This document shows positions 1 to 7,730 of a stretch of DNA of 13,452 nucleotides, piece by piece. Position numbers and translations under genes: made by a program. The stretch's first letter is position 1. Each line of letters starts with the position of its first letter. The notes below the pieces were generated by a model. That model made no database searches, was not told where the DNA came from, and saw only the letters and a list, made by a program, of their open reading frames with translations. Source of the stretch: Verrucomicrobiota bacterium. GTDB lineage: Bacteria; Verrucomicrobiota; Verrucomicrobiia; Limisphaerales; UBA1096. The DNA lies in the NCBI GenBank assembly GCA_003972865.1, contig QOAX01000316.1, positions 1 through 13,452 on the forward strand, read 5' to 3'.

Positions 1-299
1 ACACGCTTCTGCCGGGCATCCTCGACCCGAGCCGAGAAATCCGTGAAGGCTTCGAGCAAATGCACGTGCAAACCCGTGACGGTCGGCTGCTCAGCGGTTT
101 CCTGACCGATCGCACCGACAAGCTGCTGATCCTGCGCGGCATCGACGGCAGCGACGCGGTGATTGAGCAGTCCCAAGTCGAGTCGACGTATGTGAGTCCG
201 CGAAGCCTGATGCCGGAGGGGTTGCTCGCCGGCTTGACTGACCAGCAGCTCCGTGACTTCTTCGCCTACCTGCGCATCGCCCAGCCGATCCGGAATTAA
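1..299 (+). CDS. C-terminal end of PVC-type haem-binding domain protein (partial)
   Basis: This open frame enters from the left edge (first full codon at base 3) and stops with TAA at 297-299, giving the last 98 residues of a larger protein. The visible part carries the conserved tail of the 'putative haem-binding domain' (TIGR02603-type) found in large c-type cytochrome-like proteins of Planctomycetes and Verrucomicrobia. The hallmarks are ILDPSREIREGFE near the edge, a TRDGRLLSGFL beta-strand pair, the SLMPEGL motif, and a closing LRDFFAYLR helix. In the family a CxxCH haem site lies just upstream, which here is outside the window, so haem binding is inferred from the family and not seen. 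Such proteins are normally exported and often linked to sugar or alcohol dehydrogenase-like domains; the N-terminal partner domain cannot be known from this fragment. Confidence 0.85.
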   Translation, partial: TLLPGILDPSREIREGFEQMHVQTRDGRLLSGFLTDRTDKLLILRGIDGSDAVIEQSQVESTYVSPRSLMPEGLLAGLTDQQLRDFFAYLRIAQPIRN

Positions 300-365
300 G
301 GCTTATTCCCTCTGAAATGTACTTGCAGAGTTACCGGGTTTCCTCACTCTCGCCGCAGCCAACAA

Positions 366-2090
366 ATGTCACGATTGAGTTTCGTTCAGGTTGCGATTGT
401 GCCTCTCCTCCTGCTGCCTTGTGCCGATATCCCGGTTGAGGCGGATCCGTTTGAGGTTGACCGGTTGCTTGAGGTGAAGGTTGCGATGCCGGCCGAGGAC
501 TGGAAAAAGATGAGGTATGAGCATCACGATCTTTTCGGGTTGATCACCCCCCGCAAGCCAGGCAAGCCGCGACCCAATCCGTACAACTATTTCAAAGGCA
601 ATGTCACCATAGGCGGCAAGCTGTTCAAGAATGTGGGACTGCGCAAGAAGGGATTGCTCGGTTCCGTGAATGCCCAACGGCCATCGATCAAGATCAACTT
701 CGACAGGTTTGGGACAGAGCAGGAATTCGAGGGCGTCTCATTGATGACACTGAACAACAACGACTCCGACGGATCGCTGGTGAAACAGCACATGGCGTAC
801 GAGTTATTCCGCAAAGCGGGCATACCTGCGCCGCGCTGCAACTTCGCGCGCGTCACGGTGAACGGCGAATATCTCGGGGTTTACAGTCACGTTGAGTCGG
901 TGCGAAAGGATTTTCTGAAACGGCATTTTACGAAGGCGAGTGGGAACCTTTACGAGGGGCAGATCAGCGACTTCACCGAGAAGGCGTCCGGCACGTTTGA
1001 GGCCAAGACCAACGAGAACAAAAACGATCGCAGCGACTTGCTCAAGGCGACCAAGGCGTTGGCGGTGCCGGATGACCAACTCTTTGACGCCGTCGGCAAA
1101 GTGGTCGACTCCGATGATTTTTATCGCTACTGGGCAATGGAATGCCTGATTGGCTTCAACGATGGGTACACTGGCAACCAGAATAACTTTTTCATCTACA
1201 ACGACCCAGAGTCCGGCCGGTTCAAGTTCATTCCATGGGGCGCCGACGGTGTGTTTCGAGCGCGCAGTGGCAAAGCCAGCCAGGCCGGCACGCCAATCTC
1301 GGTCATGGCGGAGGGGGCCGTTGCACATCGGTTCTACAAAACGCAGCAGGGTCGAAAACGTTACCGATCTGAGTTACTCCAAGTGCTGGACGAGGTATGG
1401 GACGAGCAGGCACTGCAGGCGAAACTCGACAAACTTGTGCCGATGCTGCGGCCTCACACCCATTTGCCGCCGAGGCTGTACGATCGAGCCGTTGATTCTG
1501 TGCGCCGTTTTATTTCCAAGAGACGAAACATGCTGGCCGCGGAGTTAACAGGACCCATTCCGCTTTGGCCCAAAAAGATGCGAGGCAGTGGCGGAGCGAA
1601 AGCAAAACCCAAGTTGCTGACAATGAAGTGTACGTTCAAAACCAAGTGGTCGGAGGCGGGTGATCTCTCTTTTCAAAACAAGATCGGTGAATGCATCATT
1701 GAATTGATCCATGGCGGTGAGCCGATCGAGATCACCGACATGCGGGCGCGTGCCGAGTCAACCCAGGGCACGGCGCGTTATGGATTTCCTGTGATTTCCG
1801 CGGTCGGCAGAATCAAGGACTCCCAAATGGAGGTGGCGGTCAACCTGATGATCGACCCCGGCTTTTACAAGGTGTCTGACACTATCCCGATCGACGGCTT
1901 TACCATCTGGGGTTTTGTCCGGATGGGCAGGCAGGGATCGGTCAAATTCAAACGAATCGGCTGGGCCAGGGGCGAACTCAAATTGACTGCGGCGAGTCGC
2001 AAGGAGGGAGAGACGGTTGCTGGATATTTTGAGGCGTCCTGCAGTCCGTTCGGCAAACTCGACTTCAACTCCAAGACGAAGGAAAATTGA
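366..2090 (+). CDS. Secreted CotH-family (spore-coat kinase-like) protein
   Basis: This 574-residue protein belongs to the CotH family (PF08757), atypical secretory kinases named after the Bacillus spore-coat kinase. An N-terminal hydrophobic stretch (about residues 6-20) looks like a signal peptide, so the protein probably acts outside the cytoplasm. Family landmarks run in order: GLRKKG (91-96), SIKINFD (107-113), the NNNDSDGS segment (130-137) leading into KQHMAYELFRKAGIPAPR, a VNGEYLGVYSHVE strand-turn-strand (165-177), NLYEG (194-198), GFNDGYTGNQNNFF (263-276) and FIPWGADG (288-295). D266 with N271/N273, and D294, sit where the family has its catalytic and metal-binding residues. The stretch 410-574 is an accessory beta-rich domain I do not recognise. 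Bacillus CotH phosphorylates coat proteins, but no sporulation genes are visible here, so the substrate is unknown. Base composition is lower in GC than the fab genes (30/60 at 1681-1740 against 43/60 at 10981-11040). No Shine-Dalgarno sequence precedes the ATG. Confidence 0.85.
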   Translation: MSRLSFVQVAIVPLLLLPCADIPVEADPFEVDRLLEVKVAMPAEDWKKMRYEHHDLFGLITPRKPGKPRPNPYNYFKGNVTIGGKLFKNVGLRKKGLLGSVNAQRPSIKINFDRFGTEQEFEGVSLMTLNNNDSDGSLVKQHMAYELFRKAGIPAPRCNFARVTVNGEYLGVYSHVESVRKDFLKRHFTKASGNLYEGQISDFTEKASGTFEAKTNENKNDRSDLLKATKALAVPDDQLFDAVGKVVDSDDFYRYWAMECLIGFNDGYTGNQNNFFIYNDPESGRFKFIPWGADGVFRARSGKASQAGTPISVMAEGAVAHRFYKTQQGRKRYRSELLQVLDEVWDEQALQAKLDKLVPMLRPHTHLPPRLYDRAVDSVRRFISKRRNMLAAELTGPIPLWPKKMRGSGGAKAKPKLLTMKCTFKTKWSEAGDLSFQNKIGECIIELIHGGEPIEITDMRARAESTQGTARYGFPVISAVGRIKDSQMEVAVNLMIDPGFYKVSDTIPIDGFTIWGFVRMGRQGSVKFKRIGWARGELKLTAASRKEGETVAGYFEASCSPFGKLDFNSKTKEN

Positions 2091-2094
2091 TCCC

Positions 2095-2106
2095 GCTTGG
2101 CCAAGC
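2095..2106. repeat. 12-base palindrome GCTTGGCCAAGC after cotH
   Basis: A perfect 12-base palindrome starts 4 bases after the cotH-like stop codon. It contains the core TTGGCCAA, which recurs 12 times in the window. It is one of two copies in the 68-base gap before metG. Confidence 0.9.
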
Positions 2107-2121
2107 AGGCACCCTGTGATT

Positions 2122-2139
2122 GCCAAGCACTTGGCCAAG
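2122..2139. repeat. Second gap copy: CTTGGCCAAG inside an inverted repeat
   Basis: The 10-base palindrome CTTGGCCAAG lies at 2130-2139. Its left half also pairs with GCCAAG at 2122-2127 across a two-base CA spacer (GCCAAG-CA-CTTGGC), so this short stretch can form more than one inverted-repeat structure. It ends 19 bases before the metG start. Confidence 0.8.
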
Positions 2140-2158
2140 GCCGCATACTGCGTCGCGG

Positions 2159-3718
2159 ATGAGTAAACAGTTTTACCTCACCACCGCCATCGACTACGTC
2201 AACGGGGAACCTCACCTCGGGCACGCTTACGAGAAGATCATCACGGACATTATTGCCCGGACGCATCGCAGTCTGGGGCAGGAGGTGTTTTACCTGACCG
2301 GCCTCGATGAGCACGGCCAAAAGGTTCAGACCGCCGCCAAGGCCGCCGGCAAAGATCCGCAGGCGTACTGCGATGAGTTCGCGGAAATCTGGGAGACGTT
2401 TGCAGGCCGGTTGAACCTGACAAACGCCGACTTCGTCCGCACGTCGTCGGAACGCCACAAGGTTTTTGTCCAGACGGCGCTGCAGAAACTTTACGACACC
2501 GGCCACTTCTACCAGGCGGAGTATCGTGGGTTTTACTCCGCCCAGCAGGAGACTTTTTTGACGGAGAAAGACCGGCGCGAGGACGGCACGTTTGATCCCA
2601 TTTATGGCGAGGTCACCGAGTTGGTGGAGCACAACTACTATTTCAGGCTTGGCGAACATCAGCAGTGGCTGATCGATCACATCGAAAGCAACCCCGACTT
2701 CGTCCAGCCGGAGACGCGACGAAACGAGGTGCTTGGTTTTCTCAAGAACAACACGCTCGAGGATCTCTGCATCACCCGCCCGAAAGAGCGGCTCGAGTGG
2801 GGGATTCCGCTGCCGTTCGACGAGGAATACGTCACCTACGTTTGGTTCGATGCGTTGAGCAACTACGCCAGCATCCCGGCGGCATTGGGCGACGAGGCGG
2901 CGGCCGGGCCGATCGGGCTTGAGGCCCAGCCGGATGCGCCCTCGCTTTGGCCGGCTGACGTTCACGTCATCGGCAAGGACATTCTCAAGTTTCACGCCGT
3001 CTATTGGCCGATCATGCTCAAAGCCATGGGGCTGCTTTTGCCCAAACAGGTGCTCGTGCATGGTTGGTGGCAGAAGGACGGCCAGAAGATGAGCAAGACC
3101 ACCGGCAACGTCGTCGATCCCGTCGCGGTCATTGACGAGTGGGGCGTCGATGCGTTCCGCTACTACGTCGTGCGTGAGTTGGACATCGGGCCGGACGGCA
3201 ACTGGACTGACGAAAGTTTCCAGGCCCGCTACTCCGCCGAGTTGGCCAACGGCTTGGGCAACCTCGTCAACCGATCGCTTTCGATGCTGAACCGCTACCG
3301 CGGCGGCACGCTTGAGGCGACCTCCGACGAGTTGGCCGAAGATGCTGAAAAATGGATCGCCCAGGCGCGGAAAAACTATGAGTCGCATCAGATTCAAGCG
3401 GCGCTGGTGAGCATCTGGGGACTGGTCGATCGCGCCAACCAATACGTCGAGCAGACGGCACCATTCAAATTGGCCAAGCAGGAGGATCAAGCCGATCGGC
3501 TCAACGAAGTGCTCTACAATCTGGCCGAGGCGTGTCGTGTCTTGGCGGTGCTGCTTTGGCCGGTTGTGCCGGAGACGGCCGAGAAAATCTTCGGGCAACT
3601 TGGCATCGACGACTCGCCGGCGAACTTCGACCTGGCCAAGTGGGGCGGCCTGGCTAGGGGCCACACCTGCAACAAGCCGACACCCCTTTTCCCGCGCTCG
3701 GATCTCGAGAAGAAGTAG
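2159..3718 (+). CDS. metG: Methionyl-tRNA synthetase, short zinc-knuckle-less form
   Basis: MetRS joins methionine to tRNA-Met in the cytoplasm using ATP. The 519-residue protein has the class I signatures: the HIGH-type motif HLGH (19-22) within GEPHLGHAYEK, LTGLDEHGQKV (47-56), VWFDALSNY (228-236), the VIGKDILKFHAVYWP segment (270-284), and the KMSKS-type loop KMSKT (310-314) followed by GNVVDP. The helical anticodon-binding domain covers roughly 355-505, with NQYVEQTAPFKLAK (427-440) typical of the family. The connective-peptide region (about 123-165) reads FYSAQQETFLTEK and contains no CxxC knuckles, so this is a non-zinc variant. No C-terminal EMAPII-like tRNA-binding domain is present, as in other roughly 515-residue bacterial enzymes. 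An upstream in-frame ATG at 2120 would add 13 residues; I chose 2159 because MSKQFYLTTAIDYVNG is the normal family start. No clear Shine-Dalgarno sequence is visible. Confidence 0.97.
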   Translation: MSKQFYLTTAIDYVNGEPHLGHAYEKIITDIIARTHRSLGQEVFYLTGLDEHGQKVQTAAKAAGKDPQAYCDEFAEIWETFAGRLNLTNADFVRTSSERHKVFVQTALQKLYDTGHFYQAEYRGFYSAQQETFLTEKDRREDGTFDPIYGEVTELVEHNYYFRLGEHQQWLIDHIESNPDFVQPETRRNEVLGFLKNNTLEDLCITRPKERLEWGIPLPFDEEYVTYVWFDALSNYASIPAALGDEAAAGPIGLEAQPDAPSLWPADVHVIGKDILKFHAVYWPIMLKAMGLLLPKQVLVHGWWQKDGQKMSKTTGNVVDPVAVIDEWGVDAFRYYVVRELDIGPDGNWTDESFQARYSAELANGLGNLVNRSLSMLNRYRGGTLEATSDELAEDAEKWIAQARKNYESHQIQAALVSIWGLVDRANQYVEQTAPFKLAKQEDQADRLNEVLYNLAEACRVLAVLLWPVVPETAEKIFGQLGIDDSPANFDLAKWGGLARGHTCNKPTPLFPRSDLEKK

Positions 3719-3740
3719 CGCTTGGTCAACCGCTTGGTTG
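3719..3740. repeat. Degenerate palindrome and small hairpin after metG
   Basis: Directly after the metG stop the sequence CGCTTGGTCAACCG differs at two positions from the CGCTTGGCCAAGCG palindrome found after fabF. The overlapping stretch CAACC-gctt-GGTTG (3727-3740) can form a 5-bp stem with a 4-base loop. No T-tract follows, so an intrinsic terminator is not supported. Confidence 0.45.
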
Positions 3741-3778
3741 TGTCGCGCGGCTCGGCGCGTTAACGTTTCGGGCGAACA

Positions 3779-5896
3779 ATGAGGAGATCGACTTGGTTTT
3801 TTTGTGGACTGATCATGGCAGGCGCAACCTTGGCTGAAAGCGAAACCAGGCCGGCCCCGATCCTCGACGATCCCTACCTTTGGCTGGAGGAGGTCGAAGG
3901 CAAACGGGCGCTCGAGTGGATCGGGGAACGCAACCGCGAAACCCTAACTGAACTCCGATCCGACGAGCGTTACGATCGCTTCCTTGAACAGGCCGGGGAG
4001 TTGTTGAATGCCAAGGATCGCATCCCATACGGCTCGATTCGTGGGAAGTACATCTACAACTTCTGGCAGGACACGGAGCATGTCCGGGGCATCCTGAGGC
4101 GCACCACGCCGGCCTCATACCGCACCGCCGAGCCAGAGTGGGAAACGGTGCTCGACGTCGATGCCCTGGCCAAGGCGGAAGAGGAAAACTGGGTTTACAA
4201 GGGAACCTCCTGGCTTGCTCCCGGTTACGAGCGCTGCCTGGTCAAACTTTCGCGCGGGGGAACTGACGCGTCGGTGCATCGCGAGTTCGACGCCGTGACC
4301 AAGCGCTTCGTCGAGGGCGGCTTCGTGTTGCCTGAGGCCAAGTCGGGTGTCGCCTGGGTCGATCGCGACACGCTGCTCGTCGGCACCGACTGGGGCGAGG
4401 GCACGCTGACCGAGTCCGGTTATCCGCGCATTGCGAAACGCTGGAAGCGCGGCACGCCCCTGGCCAGGGCCGCGACGGTGTTCGAGGGTCGCCACGAGGA
4501 CATCGGCATCTGGCCGCGTGTGATGGATTCCGGCGAGGAGACCCTGCCGATGATCGACCAGTCGCTGACGTTCTTCACCGGTGCGTACCACCTCATCGGC
4601 GACGAAGGGAAACTCCGGCGGTTACCGTTGCCGGAGTCTGTGGATTTGGCCGGATTCTACTCCGGTCGAATCCTGTTCACCCTGCGGGACGCTTGGGAAG
4701 TTGCGGGGCGGACATTTTCGCAGGGGTCGCTGCTGGCGATCAGTGCGGCGGCGTCTCAGGTCACCGGCGAACTACCCGGCGTGGAGACTGTTTACGTGCC
4801 GGACGACCGGACGAGCATCTCGGGCGTCACCGTCTCGCGAAGTGGATTGTATGTTATTCTGCTGCACAATGTTAAGGGGCGAATCCTGCGCTTCCGGGTG
4901 GAGCCCGACACCGGCAAATGGAGTTCCGAGCTGCTGCCGTTGCCGGCCAATGGCACCGTGTCCATCTCGGCGGCGAGTCCCCATTCCGACACGGTGCTGG
5001 TCAATTACGAAGATCACATCACACCGGACCGGTTGAGCGAGTACGACGCAGGGGCGAATGCGCTGACTCTGCTCAAGTCGCTGCCGGCGCGTTTCCGGGC
5101 CACCGGGTTGCAGGTCGGTCAGCACATGGTCGCAAGTACCGACGGCGAGGCGGTGCCGTACTTTGTGATTCATCGCAGGGGGCTGAAGCTCGACGGCTCG
5201 ACGCCGACGATCCTTTACGGTTACGGCGGGTTCGAGATTTCGCTCAAGCCAAGCTACTCGGCGACCATCGGCAAGCTTTGGCTCGAGCGCGGCGGCGCCT
5301 ACGCCGTGGCGAACATCCGGGGCGGCGGCGAGTTCGGGCCGCGCTGGCACGAGGCTGCGCTCAAGACGAATCGCCAGCGTGCCTACGACGACTTCATCGC
5401 CGTGGCGGAGGACTTGGCCAAGCGCGGCATCACCTCGCCCAGGCGTCTGGGCATCTCCGGCGGCAGCAATGGCGGCCTGTTGGTCGGCGCCATTTTCACA
5501 CAGCGTCCCGAACTGCTGAACGCCGTCGTTTGCCGCGTGCCGTTGCTGGACATGCTGCGCTACACCAAGCTGCTGGCCGGCGCGAGCTGGGCGGCCGAGT
5601 ACGGCGATCCCGAGGATCCCAAGATTCGCGAGGCGCTCCTCAAGTATTCACCGTATCAAAACATATTCCCCGATCGCAAATACCCGAGAGTGTTCATCGA
5701 GACATCGACCAAGGACGACCGGGTGCACCCCGGCCACGCGCGAAAAATGGTGGCCCGAATGCGCGAACAGGGACACCCGGTTTTGTACTTTGAAAACACC
5801 GAGGGCGGCCACGCCGCCGGAGCCAACCTCAAGCAACACGCCCGCCGCTACGCCCTCGAGTACGTCTACTTCTCCCGCCAACTCGGGCTCGAGTGA
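3779..5896 (+). CDS. Exported prolyl oligopeptidase-family serine peptidase (S9)
   Basis: This 705-residue enzyme is a prolyl-oligopeptidase-type (MEROPS S9A-like) serine peptidase, expected to cut short peptides, typically after proline. Residues 1-19 form a signal peptide (MRR, hydrophobic core, cleavage near TLA/ES), so it likely works in the periplasm. The family N-terminus DDPYLWLEEVEG lies at 30-41. Residues about 80-430 make the beta-propeller that restricts access, and about 435-705 the alpha/beta-hydrolase domain. Seen there are GYGGFEISLKP (481-491), RGGGEFGPRWH (514-524), and the catalytic triad: S563 in GGSNGG, D646 in TKDDRVHPGHA, and H678 in GGHAAGA. Length matches the family. 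The gene follows metG after 60 bases and converges on dnaG with only 18 bases between stops. No strong ribosome-binding site is visible. Substrate preference for proline is inferred from the family; oligopeptidase B-like specificity cannot be excluded. Confidence 0.95.
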   Translation: MRRSTWFFCGLIMAGATLAESETRPAPILDDPYLWLEEVEGKRALEWIGERNRETLTELRSDERYDRFLEQAGELLNAKDRIPYGSIRGKYIYNFWQDTEHVRGILRRTTPASYRTAEPEWETVLDVDALAKAEEENWVYKGTSWLAPGYERCLVKLSRGGTDASVHREFDAVTKRFVEGGFVLPEAKSGVAWVDRDTLLVGTDWGEGTLTESGYPRIAKRWKRGTPLARAATVFEGRHEDIGIWPRVMDSGEETLPMIDQSLTFFTGAYHLIGDEGKLRRLPLPESVDLAGFYSGRILFTLRDAWEVAGRTFSQGSLLAISAAASQVTGELPGVETVYVPDDRTSISGVTVSRSGLYVILLHNVKGRILRFRVEPDTGKWSSELLPLPANGTVSISAASPHSDTVLVNYEDHITPDRLSEYDAGANALTLLKSLPARFRATGLQVGQHMVASTDGEAVPYFVIHRRGLKLDGSTPTILYGYGGFEISLKPSYSATIGKLWLERGGAYAVANIRGGGEFGPRWHEAALKTNRQRAYDDFIAVAEDLAKRGITSPRRLGISGGSNGGLLVGAIFTQRPELLNAVVCRVPLLDMLRYTKLLAGASWAAEYGDPEDPKIREALLKYSPYQNIFPDRKYPRVFIETSTKDDRVHPGHARKMVARMREQGHPVLYFENTEGGHAAGANLKQHARRYALEYVYFSRQLGLE

Positions 5897-5914
5897 GGGT
5901 CCGGCCAGGCGCGC

Positions 5915-7711
5915 TCAGGAGCCGGCGAGGGGTTCGAGGGGGTGGCGGGTGAGTTCTTTTAACTGCGTTCGCTCGGCGAGGAGCTTGGCCAACTGGTCGT
6001 CGTTTGCGCCGGTGAGTTCGCGCTTGATCCCGCCCAGGCGACGCTCGATGGACTGGTTGCGCAGCCGCAGCACGATGTCTTTCAACTGCTTCGCCGGGTC
6101 GGGGATGGTTCGGCCGTCGGCCACGGCCTCGGTGGCTAGACGCTTGAATGCGTCGGCATTCAGTGCGCCGAGCAAGGCCGGCATTCCGGCATCGGGGTTC
6201 CCGGCGGCGAGGGCGAAGTGTTGCTGCAGAATCTCGCGCACGGCGGGGTGCGCCACCCAGTCGAGGTCGAGATGTGCCTCGAGCCACTCGGTGGAGTCGC
6301 GGTCGATGAGCGCGAGCTTGAGCAGCCAAAACTCCACCGGTGTCGGCTTGGTCATCGGGTGCCCGGCGTCCCCGGGTGGCGGCTCGTCGTACTCCGGTTC
6401 CGGTCGCTGGAAGCCGCGCTTCTTTTTCTTGAACTCGGCGCGCACGGCATCGGTATCGACGTCGAGACGGCGGCTGACTTTTTGCGCGTAGGTGTCGATG
6501 AGCACCGGGTTGGCGGTTTTTTGAACCGCGTCGCGCATTTCCTGCACGATGTTGATCCGGCCGCGGTCGGAGCTGGCGTCGTGCACGCGGCAGAGGTAGT
6601 CGAGCAGGAAGTCGAAAAAGCCGGGCGCGTCGGCGATCAGCTGGCGGAAGGTATCGGCGCCTTTTTCACGAATGAAGCTGTCGGGATCGTGCGGTTGCGG
6701 GATGACGGCGACACGGATGGCCAAGCCGCTGGCGAGCAGGTCGTCGAGTGAGCGCAGGGTGGCCTGCTGCCCGGCGGTGTCGGAGTCGAAACAGAGGACG
6801 ACCTCCTCGGCGTAGCGCTTGAGGATGCGGGCGTGGTCGGCGGTGAGCGCGGTGCCCTGCGGCGCGACGGTATTCTCAATGTCAGCCAGGTGGCAGGCGA
6901 TGGTGTCGAGCTGGCCTTCGCAGATGATGACTGACTTGGCGTCGAGGATGGGGCGCTTGGCCTTGTCGAGCCCGTAAATCACCCGGCGCTTGCTGAAGAT
7001 CGGCGTCTCCGGCGAGTTGATGTATTTGCCGCCCTTCTGCTCGGCGGAAAGCACACGGCCGCTGAATCCGATCACCCGGCCCTGCTCGTCGCAGATTGGA
7101 AAAATAAGCCGGCCACGAAACCGGTCGTAGTGGCCCTTGTCACCAGCGATGGCGAGGCCGCCCTTCTCGAGTAGTCCGGTGTCGTGTTTCTTCGACTTGG
7201 CCCAGTTGACGGTGTCGTCCCATTCGTCCGGGGCGAAGCCGATGCGGAAGCGCTTCACTGCCTCGTCGCTGATGCCGCGTTTGGCCAGGTAGTCGCGGGC
7301 GGCCTGCACATTGGCGTCGTTGGCCAGCGTGGTTTCCCAGCGCTGGGCCACCTGCTCGTGGAGGGTACGGAGTTTTTCCCTGAGCGAGCCCTCTTCGCGC
7401 TGGCCGGAGTTCATCTCAAACTCGATCGGAATGCGCGCCCGCTCAGCCAGGCGCTGCACCGACTCGACAAAGGAGAGGTTCTCGAACTCGCGCAGAAACG
7501 TGAACACGTCGCCGCCCTTGTGGCAGCCGAAGCAGTGGAAAATCTGCCTGGACGGCGAGACGTTGAAGCTGGGTGTTTTCTCGTTGTGGAACGGGCAAAG
7601 GCCGATGAAGTTGGTACCGGCGCGCTTCAGCGGGAGATACGAGCCGATGACATCCACGATGTCGCTTGCGTTGCGGATCTGCTCGATCGTGGCCTGGGGG
7701 ATGACGGGCAA
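5915..7711 (-). CDS. dnaG: DNA primase DnaG
   Basis: DnaG makes RNA primers at the replication fork and works with the replicative helicase DnaB. The 598-residue protein has a normal primase layout. The N-terminal CHC2 zinc-binding domain shows C39, H42, C60 and C63 (LCPFHNEKTPSF, then FHCFGCHKGGD). The RNA-polymerase-like core carries FRGRLIFPICDEQG (198-211). The TOPRIM catalytic centre has E265 in CEGQLD and D309/D311 in FDSDTAG, with D342/D344 in PHDPDSF. A C-terminal helicase-binding region occupies about 455-598. EGQLD replaces the more usual EGYxD. The start codon is TTG at 7709-7711; it fits the family N-terminus (PVIPQATIEQIRNASDIVDVIG), and no ATG is better placed. The gene lies 19 bases downstream of the TPR lipoprotein gene, so they are probably cotranscribed. 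It lacks the usual rpsU and rpoD neighbours. Confidence 0.97.
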   Translation of the reverse strand: MPVIPQATIEQIRNASDIVDVIGSYLPLKRAGTNFIGLCPFHNEKTPSFNVSPSRQIFHCFGCHKGGDVFTFLREFENLSFVESVQRLAERARIPIEFEMNSGQREEGSLREKLRTLHEQVAQRWETTLANDANVQAARDYLAKRGISDEAVKRFRIGFAPDEWDDTVNWAKSKKHDTGLLEKGGLAIAGDKGHYDRFRGRLIFPICDEQGRVIGFSGRVLSAEQKGGKYINSPETPIFSKRRVIYGLDKAKRPILDAKSVIICEGQLDTIACHLADIENTVAPQGTALTADHARILKRYAEEVVLCFDSDTAGQQATLRSLDDLLASGLAIRVAVIPQPHDPDSFIREKGADTFRQLIADAPGFFDFLLDYLCRVHDASSDRGRINIVQEMRDAVQKTANPVLIDTYAQKVSRRLDVDTDAVRAEFKKKKRGFQRPEPEYDEPPPGDAGHPMTKPTPVEFWLLKLALIDRDSTEWLEAHLDLDWVAHPAVREILQQHFALAAGNPDAGMPALLGALNADAFKRLATEAVADGRTIPDPAKQLKDIVLRLRNQSIERRLGGIKRELTGANDDQLAKLLAERTQLKELTRHPLEPLAGS

Positions 7712-7730
7712 GGCAGGTCCGGCGGTTGGG

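Noticed and set aside
1865..3664. A 599-codon open frame on the - strand
   Set aside because: It lies opposite metG and the end of the cotH-like gene, which both have clear family motifs. The translation shows no recognisable domain, and such antisense frames are common in GC-rich genes.
5897..5914. Bidirectional terminator between the convergent S9 and dnaG genes
   Set aside because: The 18-base gap shows no convincing stem and no T-tract on either strand; any terminator would have to lie within the coding ends.
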